The notes: generated from the letters alone by a model not told the origin. DNA of 64,000 nucleotides from Truepera radiovictrix DSM 17093 (GCF_000092425.1 NC_014221.1:524001-588000); one strand, 5' to 3'; positions 28,620-38,216 are shown, counted from the stretch's first letter. Translations and numbers: made by a program.

Positions 28620-29176
28620 AAACGCGCGGCACGCGAAGCGGCATCCTGCTCAGCCTCGAGCCCCATGACACGCCCGAGACGCTGCGCGCGCGCCTCGGGG
28701 CGCAGCGGGAGCTGCTCACCGGCAAGGTTTTCGTCGAACTCGCCGAGCGCACCCCGTGGGAGACCTTGAGGACGCTTGACGACATCGTCACCGAAGCGGG
28801 CGGGCGCCTCGCCGAGGTGCGGCCGCCGACGGCGGTGACGCAAGCGCGCGGCGAAACGCTCATCGTCGGCCGCACCGTGCGCAGCGGCGCGCGCCTCGAG
28901 GCGCGCGGCTCGGCGATCATCATCGGCGACGTCAACGCGGGCGCCGAGGTCATCGCCGAGGACGACATCATCGTCCTCGGCACCCTGCGCGGCGTTGCCC
29001 ACGCGGGCGCGGGCGGTAACGAACGGGCGATCATCTGGGCGCAGCAGGTGCAGTCCAAGCAGCTCCGCATCGCCGGCGCGCTCGCGCAGGCGGGCGGCGA
29101 CGCCAAGACCGTCTCCGGCCCGGAGGTCGCGCAGCTGCATAACGGGCAGATCATCCTGCGCCCGTGGGACCCCTAG
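28616..29176 (+). CDS. minC: Septum-site-determining protein MinC
   Basis: MinC blocks FtsZ polymerisation away from midcell. The 186-residue protein has a short N-terminal FtsZ-interacting part (residues 1-85) and the beta-helical C-terminal dimer domain: LIVGRTVRSGARLEARGSAIIIGDVNAGAEVIAEDDIIVLGTLRGVAHAGAGG, then AIIWAQQVQSKQLRIAG. minD and minE are not in the window. A stop codon at 28589-28591 limits any upstream start. Confidence 0.9.
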   Translation: MKTRGTRSGILLSLEPHDTPETLRARLGAQRELLTGKVFVELAERTPWETLRTLDDIVTEAGGRLAEVRPPTAVTQARGETLIVGRTVRSGARLEARGSAIIIGDVNAGAEVIAEDDIIVLGTLRGVAHAGAGGNERAIIWAQQVQSKQLRIAGALAQAGGDAKTVSGPEVAQLHNGQIILRPWDP

Positions 29177-29192
29177 GGGGTTCCGGGAGCCC

Positions 29193-29237
29193 TTGCAGGG
29201 CGTTGCAACGCGCTTGCAACACAGCTTGGTTTAAGCT
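29193..29237 (+). promoter_or_regulatory. Three phased TTGCA repeats and a -10 element
   Basis: TTGCAG (29193), TTGCAA (29203) and TTGCAA (29214) are spaced 10 and 11 bases, one helical turn each, and are followed by TAAGCT at 29232-29237. This looks like an activator-dependent promoter. It points at the terminator at 29275. Confidence 0.45.
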
Positions 29238-29274
29238 ATGAACGGCCACCGGGGGCCAGAGGGAGACCTCAAAC

Positions 29275-29306
29275 GAGCCTTACTACGCAGTAAGGCTCAA
29301 TTTTTT
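29275..29306 (+). terminator. Strong intrinsic terminator after minC
   Basis: A perfect 10-bp stem (GAGCCTTACT, loop ACGC, AGTAAGGCTC), two A, then six T. It ends the minC transcript and any short transcript from the promoter at 29232. Confidence 0.92.
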
Positions 29307-29327
29307 GGTGGTCGTTTTTGGTGGTCG
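29302..29327. repeat. Two tandem 13-bp repeats
   Basis: TTTTTGGTGGTCG occurs twice in tandem, the first copy overlapping the T tract of the terminator. Nothing else was recognised up to 29435. Confidence 0.6.
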
Positions 29328-29435
29328 ACCGTGGCGTGCGGGGCGCGCTCGGCGTCGCCTCTAAGTGTTGCCTGGCAGCCGCAACAACCCCGTGACGCTG
29401 CAGGCCGCTCCCCCAGGGTCCAAGCCCGGCGCGCG

Positions 29436-30209
29436 CTACAGCTTGCGCGCCCGCAGCGCCGCGAAGAGCGGGATCTCGGGCGCGCGCTCGTCGTGCGGGT
29501 CCGGCAGCTCCTCGAGCCGGTCGACGAGTAGGCCCAACGCGGCGAGGGTGTTGACGTAGGCCTTGAGGGGGCGGTGAAAGCTCAGGGTCGTCCCCGTGCT
29601 CTTGACGCCCGCCTCGGCGTAGGCTTTCATCGGCACGCGGCGCCCTGTCAGGTACTGCTCGACACGCCGATAGGTGAGTTTGCGCGCCGCGTCGTAGCCC
29701 CACCCGCTGCCGCGCGGGCTCCGGAAGCAGGGGTGAACCATAAAGATCACCAGCCGTCCGCCCCGGGAGAGCGCCCACGCCGCCTGTTGCAAAACCTCCT
29801 CCAAGGGGTTCATGTCCTGGATGGAGAGCATAAAGACCGCGACCTCGAAGCTCTCGGCGCTCACCTCGGCGAGCGCCTCGAGACGCCGCGCGTCGCCGTG
29901 GACGAAGCGGGCCTCGGGGTGGTTCTGGCGCGCAAAGCGGACGAGCGTGCGCGAGGCGTCGACGCCTAAGTACGCCGCGCCGCGCTGCAAGACGGCGGGG
30001 GCGAGCACCCCTTGGCCGCAGCCGATGTCGAGCACCCGTTCGCCCTTTTGCGGGTCGCTGAGCGCCAGTACGGTCGGCAGGGCGCTCTTGCGATGATAGT
30101 GCGAGCCCCGCTTCCCGACCCAGCCGTTGTACCACTTCGCCACCGGGTCCCACGAGGAGTGGGCCGGGACTTTCGGGGTGGGGCGGGTGGTGGGTTTGCG
30201 TTTGACCAT
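29436..30209 (-). CDS. Class I SAM-dependent methyltransferase
   Basis: The 257-residue protein has the SAM-binding core: motif I VLDIGCGQGVLAPAVLQRG (about 58-76), the acidic end of strand 2 (LGVDAS), HGDARRLEAL and the GGRLVIFMVHPCFR strand. It resembles UbiE/COQ5-like small-molecule methyltransferases. Substrate unknown. The TAGAGT -10 lies 7 bases before the ATG (leaderless). It diverges from the leader of the ABC exporter genes. Confidence 0.88.
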   Translation of the reverse strand: MVKRKPTTRPTPKVPAHSSWDPVAKWYNGWVGKRGSHYHRKSALPTVLALSDPQKGERVLDIGCGQGVLAPAVLQRGAAYLGVDASRTLVRFARQNHPEARFVHGDARRLEALAEVSAESFEVAVFMLSIQDMNPLEEVLQQAAWALSRGGRLVIFMVHPCFRSPRGSGWGYDAARKLTYRRVEQYLTGRRVPMKAYAEAGVKSTGTTLSFHRPLKAYVNTLAALGLLVDRLEELPDPHDERAPEIPLFAALRARKL

Positions 30210-30216
30210 AGAGAAG

Positions 30217-30222
30217 ACTCTA
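30217..30222 (-). promoter_or_regulatory. -10 element of the leaderless methyltransferase gene
   Basis: TAGAGT on the minus strand, 7 bases before the ATG at 30209. Confidence 0.5.
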
Positions 30223-30266
30223 CCCCTGGTTGGGTCGGCGCGGGGCTCGGCAGATGCCCGTGGGGC

Positions 30267-30295
30267 TTGACAAACCCCGCGCGCCCCGCTAGGCT
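30267..30295 (+). promoter_or_regulatory. Sigma70-type promoter of the ABC exporter leader
   Basis: TTGACA (30267-30272), exactly 17 bases, TAGGCT (30290-30295). It is the best -35/-10 pair in the window. Confidence 0.75.
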
Positions 30296-30337
30296 CAAGG
30301 GGCCTAAGACAGGCAGATCTCGAGAGGAGCGGTGCAG

Positions 30338-30454
30338 ATGGCAGACAACGTAGCTTTGACCATCCCCGTACCCTCCACCCTCCGCGCGCGTGCTGGCGGC
30401 GCCGTCATCCCGGCCGCCGGTGCTCGGTTGCAGAGGAGGTCTGCCCCGTCGTAG
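30338..30454 (+). CDS. 38-residue leader ORF
   Basis: A 38-residue frame (MADNVALTIPVPSTLRARAG..., ending QRRSAPS) follows an AGAGGAG ribosome site about 43 bases after the promoter. It ends 20 bases before an intrinsic terminator. It is Ala/Arg-rich with no signal peptide. Its place between promoter and terminator, ahead of ABC exporter genes, suggests a leader peptide. A small secreted peptide precursor is an alternative. Confidence 0.45.
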   Translation: MADNVALTIPVPSTLRARAGGAVIPAAGARLQRRSAPS

Positions 30455-30474
30455 CCCTTTAGCGTCAGCGCTCT

Positions 30475-30510
30475 AAGGCCGTGGGAGACCCCAACCCCAC
30501 GGCCTTTTTT
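30475..30510 (+). terminator. Intrinsic terminator within the exporter leader
   Basis: An 11-bp stem (AAGGCCGTGGG with CCCACGGCCTT) runs into a T tract. It stands between the first leader ORF and the exporter genes, so it could act as an attenuator. Confidence 0.85.
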
Positions 30511-30568
30511 CGTGCTCTTTCGCCTCGGAGCCGGCCGCCTGGGACGAGAGGCCCACCGAGGAGACGCG

Positions 30569-30754
30569 ATGAACACGCTGCACGCCCACCCAACCCCCTT
30601 TTTCATCTTGCCCCTTAACCGACGCACCTCGCGTGCTGGCGCCGAAACCTCTGCAGTGTCGGCGGGTGCCACCTCCCCCGAAAGGCCGAGGCGTTTGCTG
30701 CCGGTGCTGGCTACCCTCGAGCGACAACCTCCGACCCGAACGCGTACTGAATGA
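30569..30754 (+). CDS. 61-residue ORF directly before the ABC exporter
   Basis: The frame starts MNTLHAHPTPFFILPLNRRT and has a GAGGAG ribosome site. It stops 9 bases before the ABC gene, and that gene's own GAGGT site overlaps its end. It is rich in Arg, Ala, Ser and Pro. It shares a CGCGTGCTGGC stretch and an Arg-Ala-Gly centre with the 38-residue ORF, so the two may be related. Function unknown. Confidence 0.4.
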   Translation: MNTLHAHPTPFFILPLNRRTSRAGAETSAVSAGATSPERPRRLLPVLATLERQPPTRTRTE

Positions 30755-30763
30755 GGTTCTAAA

Positions 30764-32635
30764 ATGCTCCCCTCCGCTCCAACCCCCAAAGCGCCGCCGC
30801 TAAAGCGCTACGGCGCGCTCCTCGGGCGCTACCTCCGCCCGCAGGGCCGCAAGGTCGCCCTCATGGCGACGCTCTTGCTGGCCAGCATCGGCTTGCAGCT
30901 CGTCGTGCCGCAGATTTTACGGTTTTTCATCGATACCGCCGAAGCGGGTGGCGCGCTAGACGCCCTCGTGCGCGCAGCGCTCCTCTTTTTGGGCGCAGCT
31001 TTGGTCAACCAACTCTTGAGCGCCGCCGCCACCTACTACGCCGCCGACGTCGGTTGGAGCGCGACCAACGCCATGCGCGCCGACCTCGCGCGTCACGCGC
31101 TGGGGCTCGACCTGAGCTTTCATACCGCGCGCACCCCCGGCGAGATGATCGAGCGCATCGACGGCGACGTCACGGCCCTGGCGAACTTCTTCTCGCAGTT
31201 TTCGGTGCGGGTGTTGGGTGGGGCGCTCATGCTGCTAGGCATCCTCGTCATCTTGTGGCTCGAGCACGCCGGGGTCGGCCTCGCGCTGACGCTCTTCGTG
31301 GGGTGCGTCTTCGGCGCGCTCTACTTCACCCGCAACGTGGCGGTTGCTGCCACCCGCGACGAGCGCGAAGCCAGCGCGCAGCTCTTCGGCTTCGTCGAGG
31401 AGCGGCTCTCGGGTTTGGACGACCTACGCGCCAATGGCGGCGGGGCGTACACCATGCACGCCTTTAACCGCGTCGCGCGAGAGTTCTTCTATAAGGGCCG
31501 CCGCGCCTGGATGAAGCGCTCGACCATCTGGATGCTCTCGTACGGCATGTTCACCCTGGGCGACCTGATTACTTTGGGTGCGGCTATCTACCTCTACAGC
31601 ACGGGCGCGGTGACGCTCGGCACGGCCTACTTGTTCTTCCAGTACATGCTGATGTTAGAGGCCCCGGTCGAGGAGATCACCCAGCAGATGCAGGAGCTCC
31701 AGAAAGCCGGGGCGGGAGTCGCCCGCATCGACGAGCTGTTTGCGTTAAGGAGCGAGCTGCCGAGAGGGCGCGCGTTGCCGCTCCCCGAGGGGGCGCTCGG
31801 CGTGAGCTTCGAGCGCCTGAGCTTCGCCTACGGCGACGCGCGCATCTTGGACGAGGTGAGTTTCCGCCTCGAGCCGGGTAAGGTGCTCGGGCTCCTCGGC
31901 CGTACCGGCAGCGGCAAGACCACCCTGACGCGCCTTCTCCTCCGGCACTACGACGCGAGTGCTGGGTCGCTCCGCCTGGGACCTCTCGGGGGCGGGGTCG
32001 AGGTGCGCGACATAGACCCCGACGTGCTCCGCCGCCGTATCGGGCTGGTCACCCAAGAGGTGCAGCTCTTTCACGCCTCGGTGCGCGACAACCTGACGTT
32101 TTTCGATCCGACCGTGCCGGACGAACGCATCACCGCCGTGCTGCACGACCTGGGTTTAGGGTCTTGGCTGGCGGGGTTGGAAAACGGTCTGGATACCCTC
32201 CTCGCCGCAGGCGGTAGCGGCCTCTCAGCGGGGCAGGCGCAGCTGTTGGCGTTCGCGCGCGTCTTTCTCACAGATCCCGGTTTGGTCATCCTGGACGAGC
32301 CCTCGTCGCGCCTCGACCCGGCGACCGAAGCGCTTTTAGAGCGCGCCGTGGACAGGTTGCTGGCGGGCCGAACGGCCATCATCATCGCCCACCGCCTAAA
32401 GACCGTGCGCCGCGCCGACGACATCTTGGTGTTGGAGGGCGGCCGGGTGCTCGAGCACGGCCCGCGCGCGCGGTTGGCCCGCGACCCCCGTTCGCGCTTC
32501 TATCGGCTGTTGCGCGCGGGTGGGGAGGGCTCAGGGGCGACGTTGCAGGCGTCCCTCACGGCGCGAGACGACCCGAACGAGCTAGACGACCCTTTCGGCG
32601 CCGAGTTCGAGGGCGCGACCAAGGAGCTGGCATGA
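30764..32635 (+). CDS. ABC exporter half-transporter, consensus ATPase site
   Basis: The 623-residue half-transporter has an N-terminal type IV exporter membrane domain (about residues 15-335, six helices) and an ATPase domain: Walker [11 protein letters not shown] (about 380), signature [16 protein letters not shown] (about 487), Walker [13 protein letters not shown] (about 507) with the catalytic Glu, and H-loop IIIAHRL. It overlaps the next gene by 4 bases (ATGA) and should form a heterodimer with it. Substrate unknown; multidrug or peptide export are possible. Confidence 0.93.
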   Translation: MLPSAPTPKAPPLKRYGALLGRYLRPQGRKVALMATLLLASIGLQLVVPQILRFFIDTAEAGGALDALVRAALLFLGAALVNQLLSAAATYYAADVGWSATNAMRADLARHALGLDLSFHTARTPGEMIERIDGDVTALANFFSQFSVRVLGGALMLLGILVILWLEHAGVGLALTLFVGCVFGALYFTRNVAVAATRDEREASAQLFGFVEERLSGLDDLRANGGGAYTMHAFNRVAREFFYKGRRAWMKRSTIWMLSYGMFTLGDLITLGAAIYLYSTGAVTLGTAYLFFQYMLMLEAPVEEITQQMQELQKAGAGVARIDELFALRSELPRGRALPLPEGALGVSFERLSFAYGDARILDEVSFRLEPGKVLGLLGRTGSGKTTLTRLLLRHYDASAGSLRLGPLGGGVEVRDIDPDVLRRRIGLVTQEVQLFHASVRDNLTFFDPTVPDERITAVLHDLGLGSWLAGLENGLDTLLAAGGSGLSAGQAQLLAFARVFLTDPGLVILDEPSSRLDPATEALLERAVDRLLAGRTAIIIAHRLKTVRRADDILVLEGGRVLEHGPRARLARDPRSRFYRLLRAGGEGSGATLQASLTARDDPNELDDPFGAEFEGATKELA

Positions 32636-34455
32636 GTACGCAGACCGCTTCACGAGCCCCGTCCCAGACGGCAGGGCATCCCTCATGGACCACCGCCCGC
32701 TTGATGCGGCGGCTCCTGGGCTACCGCACGGGCTACTTCGGGCTCAACATCATTCTCTGGATCCTCATCCACCTGACGCCCGCGGCGTTTCCGGTGCTTA
32801 TCCAGGGCCTTTTCGACGCGCTCGCCGGCGCATCCCCCTTCGGTCTAAACGCCTGGAGCTTTCTGGCGCTGCTGACCGCTCTAAACCTCGGGCGCATCGG
32901 GCTCTTTTTCGCCGGCATCTGGACCTGGGCGACCTACTGGCACGAGCTGAGCTTGCTCTTACGCCGCAACCTCATCGACCACCTCGTGCGCGCACCGGGG
33001 TCGCGGGTCCTGCCCGACTCGCCCTCGGAGGCGGTGAGCCGCTTTCGCGACGACGTCGATGAGGTGACGCTCTACGTCGAAAGCTGGGTGGACTTCGGCG
33101 GGCTGGCCCTCTACGCCGTCGCCGCCGCCGCCCTGATGGCGAGCGTAAACCCGTCCATCACGCTCCTCGTCTTCGCTCCGCTCATCGGGATGGTGCTCCT
33201 CACGCGCGCCTTTACGGAGCGCATCCGCCACTACCGCCGCCGCAGCCGCGCGGCGACGGGGCGCGTCACCGACTTTATCGGCGAGACCTTCGCGGCGGTG
33301 CAGGCGGTCAAGATCGCGGGGGCCGAGGACCGAGTGGTGCGGCACTTCGAGGGGCTCAACCGCACGCGCCGCGCCGCGGCCCTTAAAGACGTCCTCTTGA
33401 CCGAGGTCTTGCGCGGCGTCAACGTCAACATGATGACGATCACTACCGGCATCATCTTGCTCGTCGCCGCTGGACCGATGCTGCGGGGGAGCTTTTCGGT
33501 CGGCGACTTCGCGCTCTTCGTGGCCTTCTTGCCGCGCCTGACGAACGTCATGGCCTTTATGGGCGACCTGCTGGCGCAGCACAAGCGCACGGGAGTGTCG
33601 TTCGAGCGGATGCAGTGGCTTTTGCAGGACGCGCCGCCCGAAAAGCTCGTGGCGCGCGACCCGCTCGATCTGCGGGGTGAGGTGCCAGAGGTGCCGCAGC
33701 CGCACCCCGAGCCGGGTGAGCAGCTGGCGAGGCTCGAGGTGCGGGGCCTCACCTGCCACCACCCCGGCACTGCAAACGGCGTGACGGACGTTACTTTCGC
33801 TCTGGAGCGCGGTTCGTTCACGGTTATCACCGGGCGCGTCGGCAGCGGCAAGACGACCCTGCTGCGCGCGCTCATGGGCCTCCTGCCCAAGGCGTCGGGG
33901 GAGATCCTCTGGAACGGCCAGCCGGTTCAGGACCCCGCGTCGTGGTTCGTGCCGCCCAGAAGCGCCTACACCGCGCAGGTGCCGCGCCTGTTCTCCGACA
34001 CCCTGCGCCACAACATCCTGATGGGGCGCACCGGCGACGGGAGCGCGCAAGTCCTGCAAGACGCGCTCGAGCTCGCGGTGATGACGCCGGACGTGCGGCG
34101 TTTGGAGCACGGCCTAGACACCCCGGTGGGCACGCGCGGCGTCAAGCTCTCGGGCGGGCAGGTGCAGCGCGCGTCGGCGGCGCGGATGTTTTTGCGCGGC
34201 GCGGAGCTGCTCGTCTTCGACGACCTCTCCTCGGCGCTCGACGTCGAGACCGAGCAGCGCCTCTGGGCGCAGCTCTTCGCCCGCCGAGCGACCTGCTTGG
34301 TCGTCTCGCACCGCCGCGCCGCCTTGGAGCGCGCCGACCACATCGTCGTCTTGGAGGGCGGGCGCGTCGCGGCACAGGGGACGCTAGCGGCGCTGCTCGA
34401 GGCGTCGCCGGAGATGCGGCGGCTCTGGGCGGAGGAGGGCGTGGGCGAGGGCTAA
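32632..34455 (+). CDS. ABC exporter half-transporter, degenerate ATPase site
   Basis: The 607-residue partner has the same layout: membrane domain residues 25-340, Walker [12 protein letters not shown] (about 401), signature [16 protein letters not shown] (about 505) and Walker [13 protein letters not shown] (about 526). The usual catalytic Glu after Walker B is Asp. Loss of that Glu in one half is typical of heterodimeric exporters with one degenerate nucleotide site. AAGGAG precedes the ATG, which overlaps the previous stop. Confidence 0.92.
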   Translation: MSTQTASRAPSQTAGHPSWTTARLMRRLLGYRTGYFGLNIILWILIHLTPAAFPVLIQGLFDALAGASPFGLNAWSFLALLTALNLGRIGLFFAGIWTWATYWHELSLLLRRNLIDHLVRAPGSRVLPDSPSEAVSRFRDDVDEVTLYVESWVDFGGLALYAVAAAALMASVNPSITLLVFAPLIGMVLLTRAFTERIRHYRRRSRAATGRVTDFIGETFAAVQAVKIAGAEDRVVRHFEGLNRTRRAAALKDVLLTEVLRGVNVNMMTITTGIILLVAAGPMLRGSFSVGDFALFVAFLPRLTNVMAFMGDLLAQHKRTGVSFERMQWLLQDAPPEKLVARDPLDLRGEVPEVPQPHPEPGEQLARLEVRGLTCHHPGTANGVTDVTFALERGSFTVITGRVGSGKTTLLRALMGLLPKASGEILWNGQPVQDPASWFVPPRSAYTAQVPRLFSDTLRHNILMGRTGDGSAQVLQDALELAVMTPDVRRLEHGLDTPVGTRGVKLSGGQVQRASAARMFLRGAELLVFDDLSSALDVETEQRLWAQLFARRATCLVVSHRRAALERADHIVVLEGGRVAAQGTLAALLEASPEMRRLWAEEGVGEG

Positions 34456-34532
34456 GGTTGCCACTAGGGGTCGGAAGCCTCGCGTTCCTCGGTTACGGCC
34501 GGACGCTCACCGGGTCGCGCGGTGGGGATGGC

Positions 34533-36299
34533 TCAAGGCGGTGCGCCCGCCTCCGCTGCGCCGAAAGACCGTCTAAAGGCGTTTTGAAGCTGCACCTCGA
34601 CCCAACCGTGCACGCTGTTGACTAGCCAGACGCGGGAGGCGTCTAAGAGGTCGTGCTTAAACAGAGGGCGCTCGGTGATCTCACCCGCCTCGAGCAGCTC
34701 GGCGCGAAAAGTCCCGGCGAGCAGGCCGGCCTCGCGCGGCGGGGTGAGGCGCTCGCCACGGCGTTCGACGACGAGGTTGCCGATGGTGAACTCGGTGAGC
34801 TCGCCGCGCCCGTTCCACAAGAGCACGTCGAAGGCGTCCGGAAAGGCGCGGCGGTGACGTGCGTAGACCTCCCGGTGGGTGGTCTTGTGGTAGAGGAAGG
34901 GGTCGCGGGGGTCGATGGGGGTGCGGGCGAGGGCGACGGGTGGTCGTTCCGGCGGGGGCGCGTAGGGGGTGCTCTCGACCGCGACGCCGCTGTGCGAGAG
35001 GCGCGCCCGCACGCGCCGCCGCTCACCGCGAAAGGCCTCGGCGTGCGCCATGAGGGCGCGCTGCAGGGCACGCGCGTCGAACGCGACGCCGAAAAAGCGC
35101 GCCGAGGTCTCCATGCGCCGTAGGTGCCGCGCCAGCAGGGTGTAGCGCGCCCCGTCCCAGAGGAGGGTCTCGAGCAGCTCGACCTCGGGGCGCGGGCGGG
35201 TGATGGCGGCGGCTTTGGTTGCCAGCTCCTCGTACTCGGCCTCCGCCCGCGCGTCGTAGGTGACGCCGCTCCCGACGCCGTACTCGGCGCGCCCGTCGGG
35301 GGTAACGACGAGCGTGCGGATGGGGACGCTAAAGCGCATCTCGCCGTGGGGGGTGACGAAACCGATCGCGCCGCAGTAGACGCCGCGAGGGGTAGTTTCA
35401 AGGCGGCGCAGGAGCTGCATGGTGCTGACTTTGGGCGCGCCCGTGACCGACCCGCAGGGGAAGAGCGCCCGGAAGAGCGCCCACAGCGTCGGCCGCTCCG
35501 GGAGGTCGGCGGTAACCGTCGAGGTCAGGGTGTGAAACGTCGGGTAGGTCTCGAGGCTTAAAAGCGCTGGCACCCGCACCCCGCCGGGGCGCGCGAGCTT
35601 GCCGAGGTCGTTGCGCAAAAGGTCGACGATCATCACGTTTTCGGCGCGCTCTTTGGGGCTCGCCAGAAGCGCCCGCTGCTGCGCCTCGTCCTCCTCCAAC
35701 CAGCGCCCGCGCGCCGCAGTGCCCTTCATCGGCCGCGCCGTGACGCGCGTTCCGCGCACGCTAAAAAACAGCTCGGGGGAGAGCGAGAGGAGGTGCGCCT
35801 CGCCGAGCTCGAGGTAGCTCGCGTAGGGTGGTGCGTGCACCCGCCGGAGCGCTTCGTAGAGCGCGAAGAGGTTCTCGGAGGAAGGCTCGCGCACCCGCCC
35901 GCGCAGCCGCACCGTGTAGTTGGCCTGGTAGGTCACGCCGTCGGCGATCGCCCCTTGGATGGCGGCGACCGCGCGGGCGTACGCTTCGGGCGAGGTGTCG
36001 AGCGCCCAACCGCCCATTCGGCTCGGCGGGCGCGCTGTCAAGGGGGCGCTCCCCGTCGGCGCCTCGTAGAGGCCGAACCAGACGAGCGGCAGCGGGCCGG
36101 GGGGGTGCGTCCTGAGCGCCTCGTCGAAAGCGGGCGCCGCTTCGTAGGCCACGAACCCTGCCGCGTAGAGTCCCCCGCTCACGGCCCGCTGCACGGCCGC
36201 GAACGCCCCCGCGACCTCGCCGAGGCGGTCCGCACGGATGACCTCCAGGGGGCGCCCAAAGACCCGCCGCGGTCCAGGGGAGAAGTCGAACACCAGCAC
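34533..36299 (-). CDS. pabB: Aminodeoxychorismate synthase component I fused to ADC lyase
   Basis: The 588-residue fusion makes p-aminobenzoate for folate. The PabB part has the chorismate-binding domain with RPMKGT (about residue 190, the Lys-containing PIKGT-type motif of ADC synthase), ENVMIVDLLRNDLGKL and FPCGSVTGAPKVSTMQLL. The C-terminal 240 residues are a class IV PLP aminotransferase fold like PabC, with the probable PLP lysine in FLYHKTTHREVY. I start it at GTG 36299, 6 bases after TACGAT. The open frame runs further upstream but only through the promoter and ltaE. Confidence 0.9.
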   Translation of the reverse strand: MLVFDFSPGPRRVFGRPLEVIRADRLGEVAGAFAAVQRAVSGGLYAAGFVAYEAAPAFDEALRTHPPGPLPLVWFGLYEAPTGSAPLTARPPSRMGGWALDTSPEAYARAVAAIQGAIADGVTYQANYTVRLRGRVREPSSENLFALYEALRRVHAPPYASYLELGEAHLLSLSPELFFSVRGTRVTARPMKGTAARGRWLEEDEAQQRALLASPKERAENVMIVDLLRNDLGKLARPGGVRVPALLSLETYPTFHTLTSTVTADLPERPTLWALFRALFPCGSVTGAPKVSTMQLLRRLETTPRGVYCGAIGFVTPHGEMRFSVPIRTLVVTPDGRAEYGVGSGVTYDARAEAEYEELATKAAAITRPRPEVELLETLLWDGARYTLLARHLRRMETSARFFGVAFDARALQRALMAHAEAFRGERRRVRARLSHSGVAVESTPYAPPPERPPVALARTPIDPRDPFLYHKTTHREVYARHRRAFPDAFDVLLWNGRGELTEFTIGNLVVERRGERLTPPREAGLLAGTFRAELLEAGEITERPLFKHDLLDASRVWLVNSVHGWVEVQLQNAFRRSFGAAEAGAPP

Positions 36300-36304
36300 G
36301 GGTG

Positions 36305-36311
36305 TATCGTA
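36305..36311. promoter_or_regulatory. Overlapping divergent -10 elements (pabBC and ltaE)
   Basis: The 7-bp sequence TATCGTA holds TATCGT on the plus strand (5 bases before the ltaE ATG) and TACGAT on the minus strand (6 bases before the pabBC GTG). Only 16 bp separate the two start codons, so both mRNAs should be leaderless. Confidence 0.6.
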
Positions 36312-36315
36312 GCCT

Positions 36316-37389
36316 ATGCCGAGGCGACCGAATGACGCCCCCACTGACGCACGCCCTATCGACCGCCGCCCCATCGACCTACGCTCCGACACCGTCACCC
36401 GCCCGACCCCCGCCATGCGCCGCGCGATGGCCGAAGCGGAGGTCGGCGACGACGTCTACGGCGAAGACCCGACGGTCAACCGCCTGCAGGAGGTGCTCGC
36501 TGAGCGCGCGGGCTTCGAGGCAGGGCTCCTCATGCCCACGGGGACGATGAGCAACCAGGTGGCCATCGCCGTGCACACGCGCCGCGGCGAGGAGGTCATC
36601 GTGCCGGAGGGGGCGCACGTCTACGAGTACGAGTTGGGCAGCATGGCGGTCGTCAGCGGCGCGCTGCCGCGCACCATTCCGGCGCCCTTGGGCGTCCCCG
36701 AAGCGGCGGCGGTGCGCGCGGCGGTGCACCGCAGCGTCCACCAGGCGCCGACGGGGCTGATTGTCCTCGAGAACACCCACAACCGAGCCGGCGGGACGGT
36801 CGTGCCGCTCGGGCGCTGCGCCGAGATCGCCACTGTTGCCCGCGAGGAGGGGCTGCCGCTCCACCTCGACGGCGCGCGCGCCTTTAACGCGGCGGCGGCC
36901 CTCGGCGTCTCGCTCGCCGAGGTCTGCCGCGGTTTCGATTCGGCCTCGCTCTGCCTCTCCAAGGGGCTCGCCGCCCCCGTCGGGACGGTGCTGCTGGGTT
37001 CGACGGCTTTTATCCGCGAGGCGCACCGCTACCGCAAGCTCCTAGGCGGCGGGATGCGGCAGGCCGGTGTGGTCGCGGCGGCGGGGCTGGTCGCCCTAGA
37101 CGAGATGAGCGCGCGGCTCGCCGAGGACCACGCGCGCGCCCGCGCGCTCGCCGAGGGGCTCGTGCGCCTAGGCGTCTCGGTCGACCTCGCGGCGGTGCAG
37201 ACGAACATGGTCTACCTCACGGTGCCGGACGCGCCCGCCTTGGCGGCGCGCCTCGCGCGCAAAGGGGTGCTCTGCGGGGCGCTAGGGCCGCAGAGCGTCC
37301 GCATGGTCACGCACTACGAGATCGGCGATGACGACGTCGCGCGCACCCTCGAGGCGGTCGAGGCGTGCCTCGAGGAGGCGCGGGTGTGA
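36316..37389 (+). CDS. ltaE: Low-specificity L-threonine aldolase
   Basis: This PLP enzyme cleaves threonine and allo-threonine to glycine and acetaldehyde. The 357-residue protein has [38 protein letters not shown] at the start, [11 protein letters not shown], and [19 protein letters not shown] with the PLP lysine at about 216. It overlaps aroE by 4 bases (GTGA). Confidence 0.93.
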   Translation: MPRRPNDAPTDARPIDRRPIDLRSDTVTRPTPAMRRAMAEAEVGDDVYGEDPTVNRLQEVLAERAGFEAGLLMPTGTMSNQVAIAVHTRRGEEVIVPEGAHVYEYELGSMAVVSGALPRTIPAPLGVPEAAAVRAAVHRSVHQAPTGLIVLENTHNRAGGTVVPLGRCAEIATVAREEGLPLHLDGARAFNAAAALGVSLAEVCRGFDSASLCLSKGLAAPVGTVLLGSTAFIREAHRYRKLLGGGMRQAGVVAAAGLVALDEMSARLAEDHARARALAEGLVRLGVSVDLAAVQTNMVYLTVPDAPALAARLARKGVLCGALGPQSVRMVTHYEIGDDDVARTLEAVEACLEEARV

Positions 37390-38216
37390 AGCGGGCCTTT
37401 TTGCTGGCGGGGTCGGCGAGCTACACGCTGAGCCCGGCGATGCACAACGCCGCCTTTCGGGCCCTCGGCGCCAGGGCGCACTACGAGGCGCTGGCGCTCG
37501 CGGCCGCCGAGCTGCCCGAGGCCGTGGCGCGTCTGCGCGACCCCGGGTGTCTCGGCGCCAACGTCACCATCCCTCACAAGCTGGCCGTTGTGCCCCTGCT
37601 CGACACCCTCAGCGAGGCGGCGCGGGCGACCGGGGCGGTCAACACCATCGTGAACCGCGGCGGCGCGCTCGAGGGCCACAACACCGACGCCGCGGGGTTT
37701 ATGCGGGCGCTCAAAGAGGACGGCGGCTACGACCCGGCGGGCCAGGAGGTCGTGCTGCTGGGCGCGGGCGGTTCGGCGCGGGCGGTGGCGTACGCCCTGT
37801 TGCGCTCGGGCGTGGCGCGCCTAGCCGTCTACAACCGCACGCTAGAGCGGGCGCACGCCTTGGCAAGGGCGCTTGGGCCCTACGGCGAGCTCGAGGTGCT
37901 CTCTCCAGCACAGCTGAAGGGGCGCGTGCGCAGCGCGGCGCTGCTCGTCAACACTACCTCCGTGGGGCTCTCTGGGGTGCAGGAGGGGGCGTCGCCGCTC
38001 CCGGAGGACGCGCTGCCCCGCGCCATGGTGTGCGACATCATCTACCGGCCGCCGCAGACGACGCTCCTTAAACGCGCCTCGGCGGCCGGGCTCGCGGTGC
38101 AAAACGGGTTGCCGATGCTCGTCTACCAGGGCGCCGAAGCGCTGACCCTGTGGACTGGTCTGCCAGCGCCCGTCGCGGTCATGCGGGCGGCGGCCGAGGC
38201 GGCGCTGGCCGCTTAG
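37386..38216 (+). CDS. aroE: Shikimate dehydrogenase
   Basis: AroE reduces 3-dehydroshikimate with NADPH. The 276-residue protein has the substrate motif [23 protein letters not shown] with the catalytic Lys, [13 protein letters not shown], the nucleotide loop [14 protein letters not shown] and VNTTSVGL. The start is GTG overlapping the ltaE stop, so the two are cotranslated. The link between chorismate-pathway genes here and pabBC across the shared promoter is notable. Confidence 0.94.
   Translation: MKRAFLLAGSASYTLSPAMHNAAFRALGARAHYEALALAAAELPEAVARLRDPGCLGANVTIPHKLAVVPLLDTLSEAARATGAVNTIVNRGGALEGHNTDAAGFMRALKEDGGYDPAGQEVVLLGAGGSARAVAYALLRSGVARLAVYNRTLERAHALARALGPYGELEVLSPAQLKGRVRSAALLVNTTSVGLSGVQEGASPLPEDALPRAMVCDIIYRPPQTTLLKRASAAGLAVQNGLPMLVYQGAEALTLWTGLPAPVAVMRAAAEAALAA

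Noticed and set aside
29238-29531. 97-codon plus-strand frame starting right after TAAGCT
   Set aside because: The ATG would lie before the expected transcription start, the frame runs through a terminator and into the convergent methyltransferase gene.
30475-30510. Riboswitch in the ABC exporter leader
   Set aside because: No known riboswitch core was recognised; a small ORF plus terminator is a simpler reading.
34533-36416. pabBC extended to an ATG beyond 36299
   Set aside because: The extra N terminus is Arg/Ser-rich, overlaps ltaE and crosses the -10 element; the chorismate-binding domain begins after GTG 36299.
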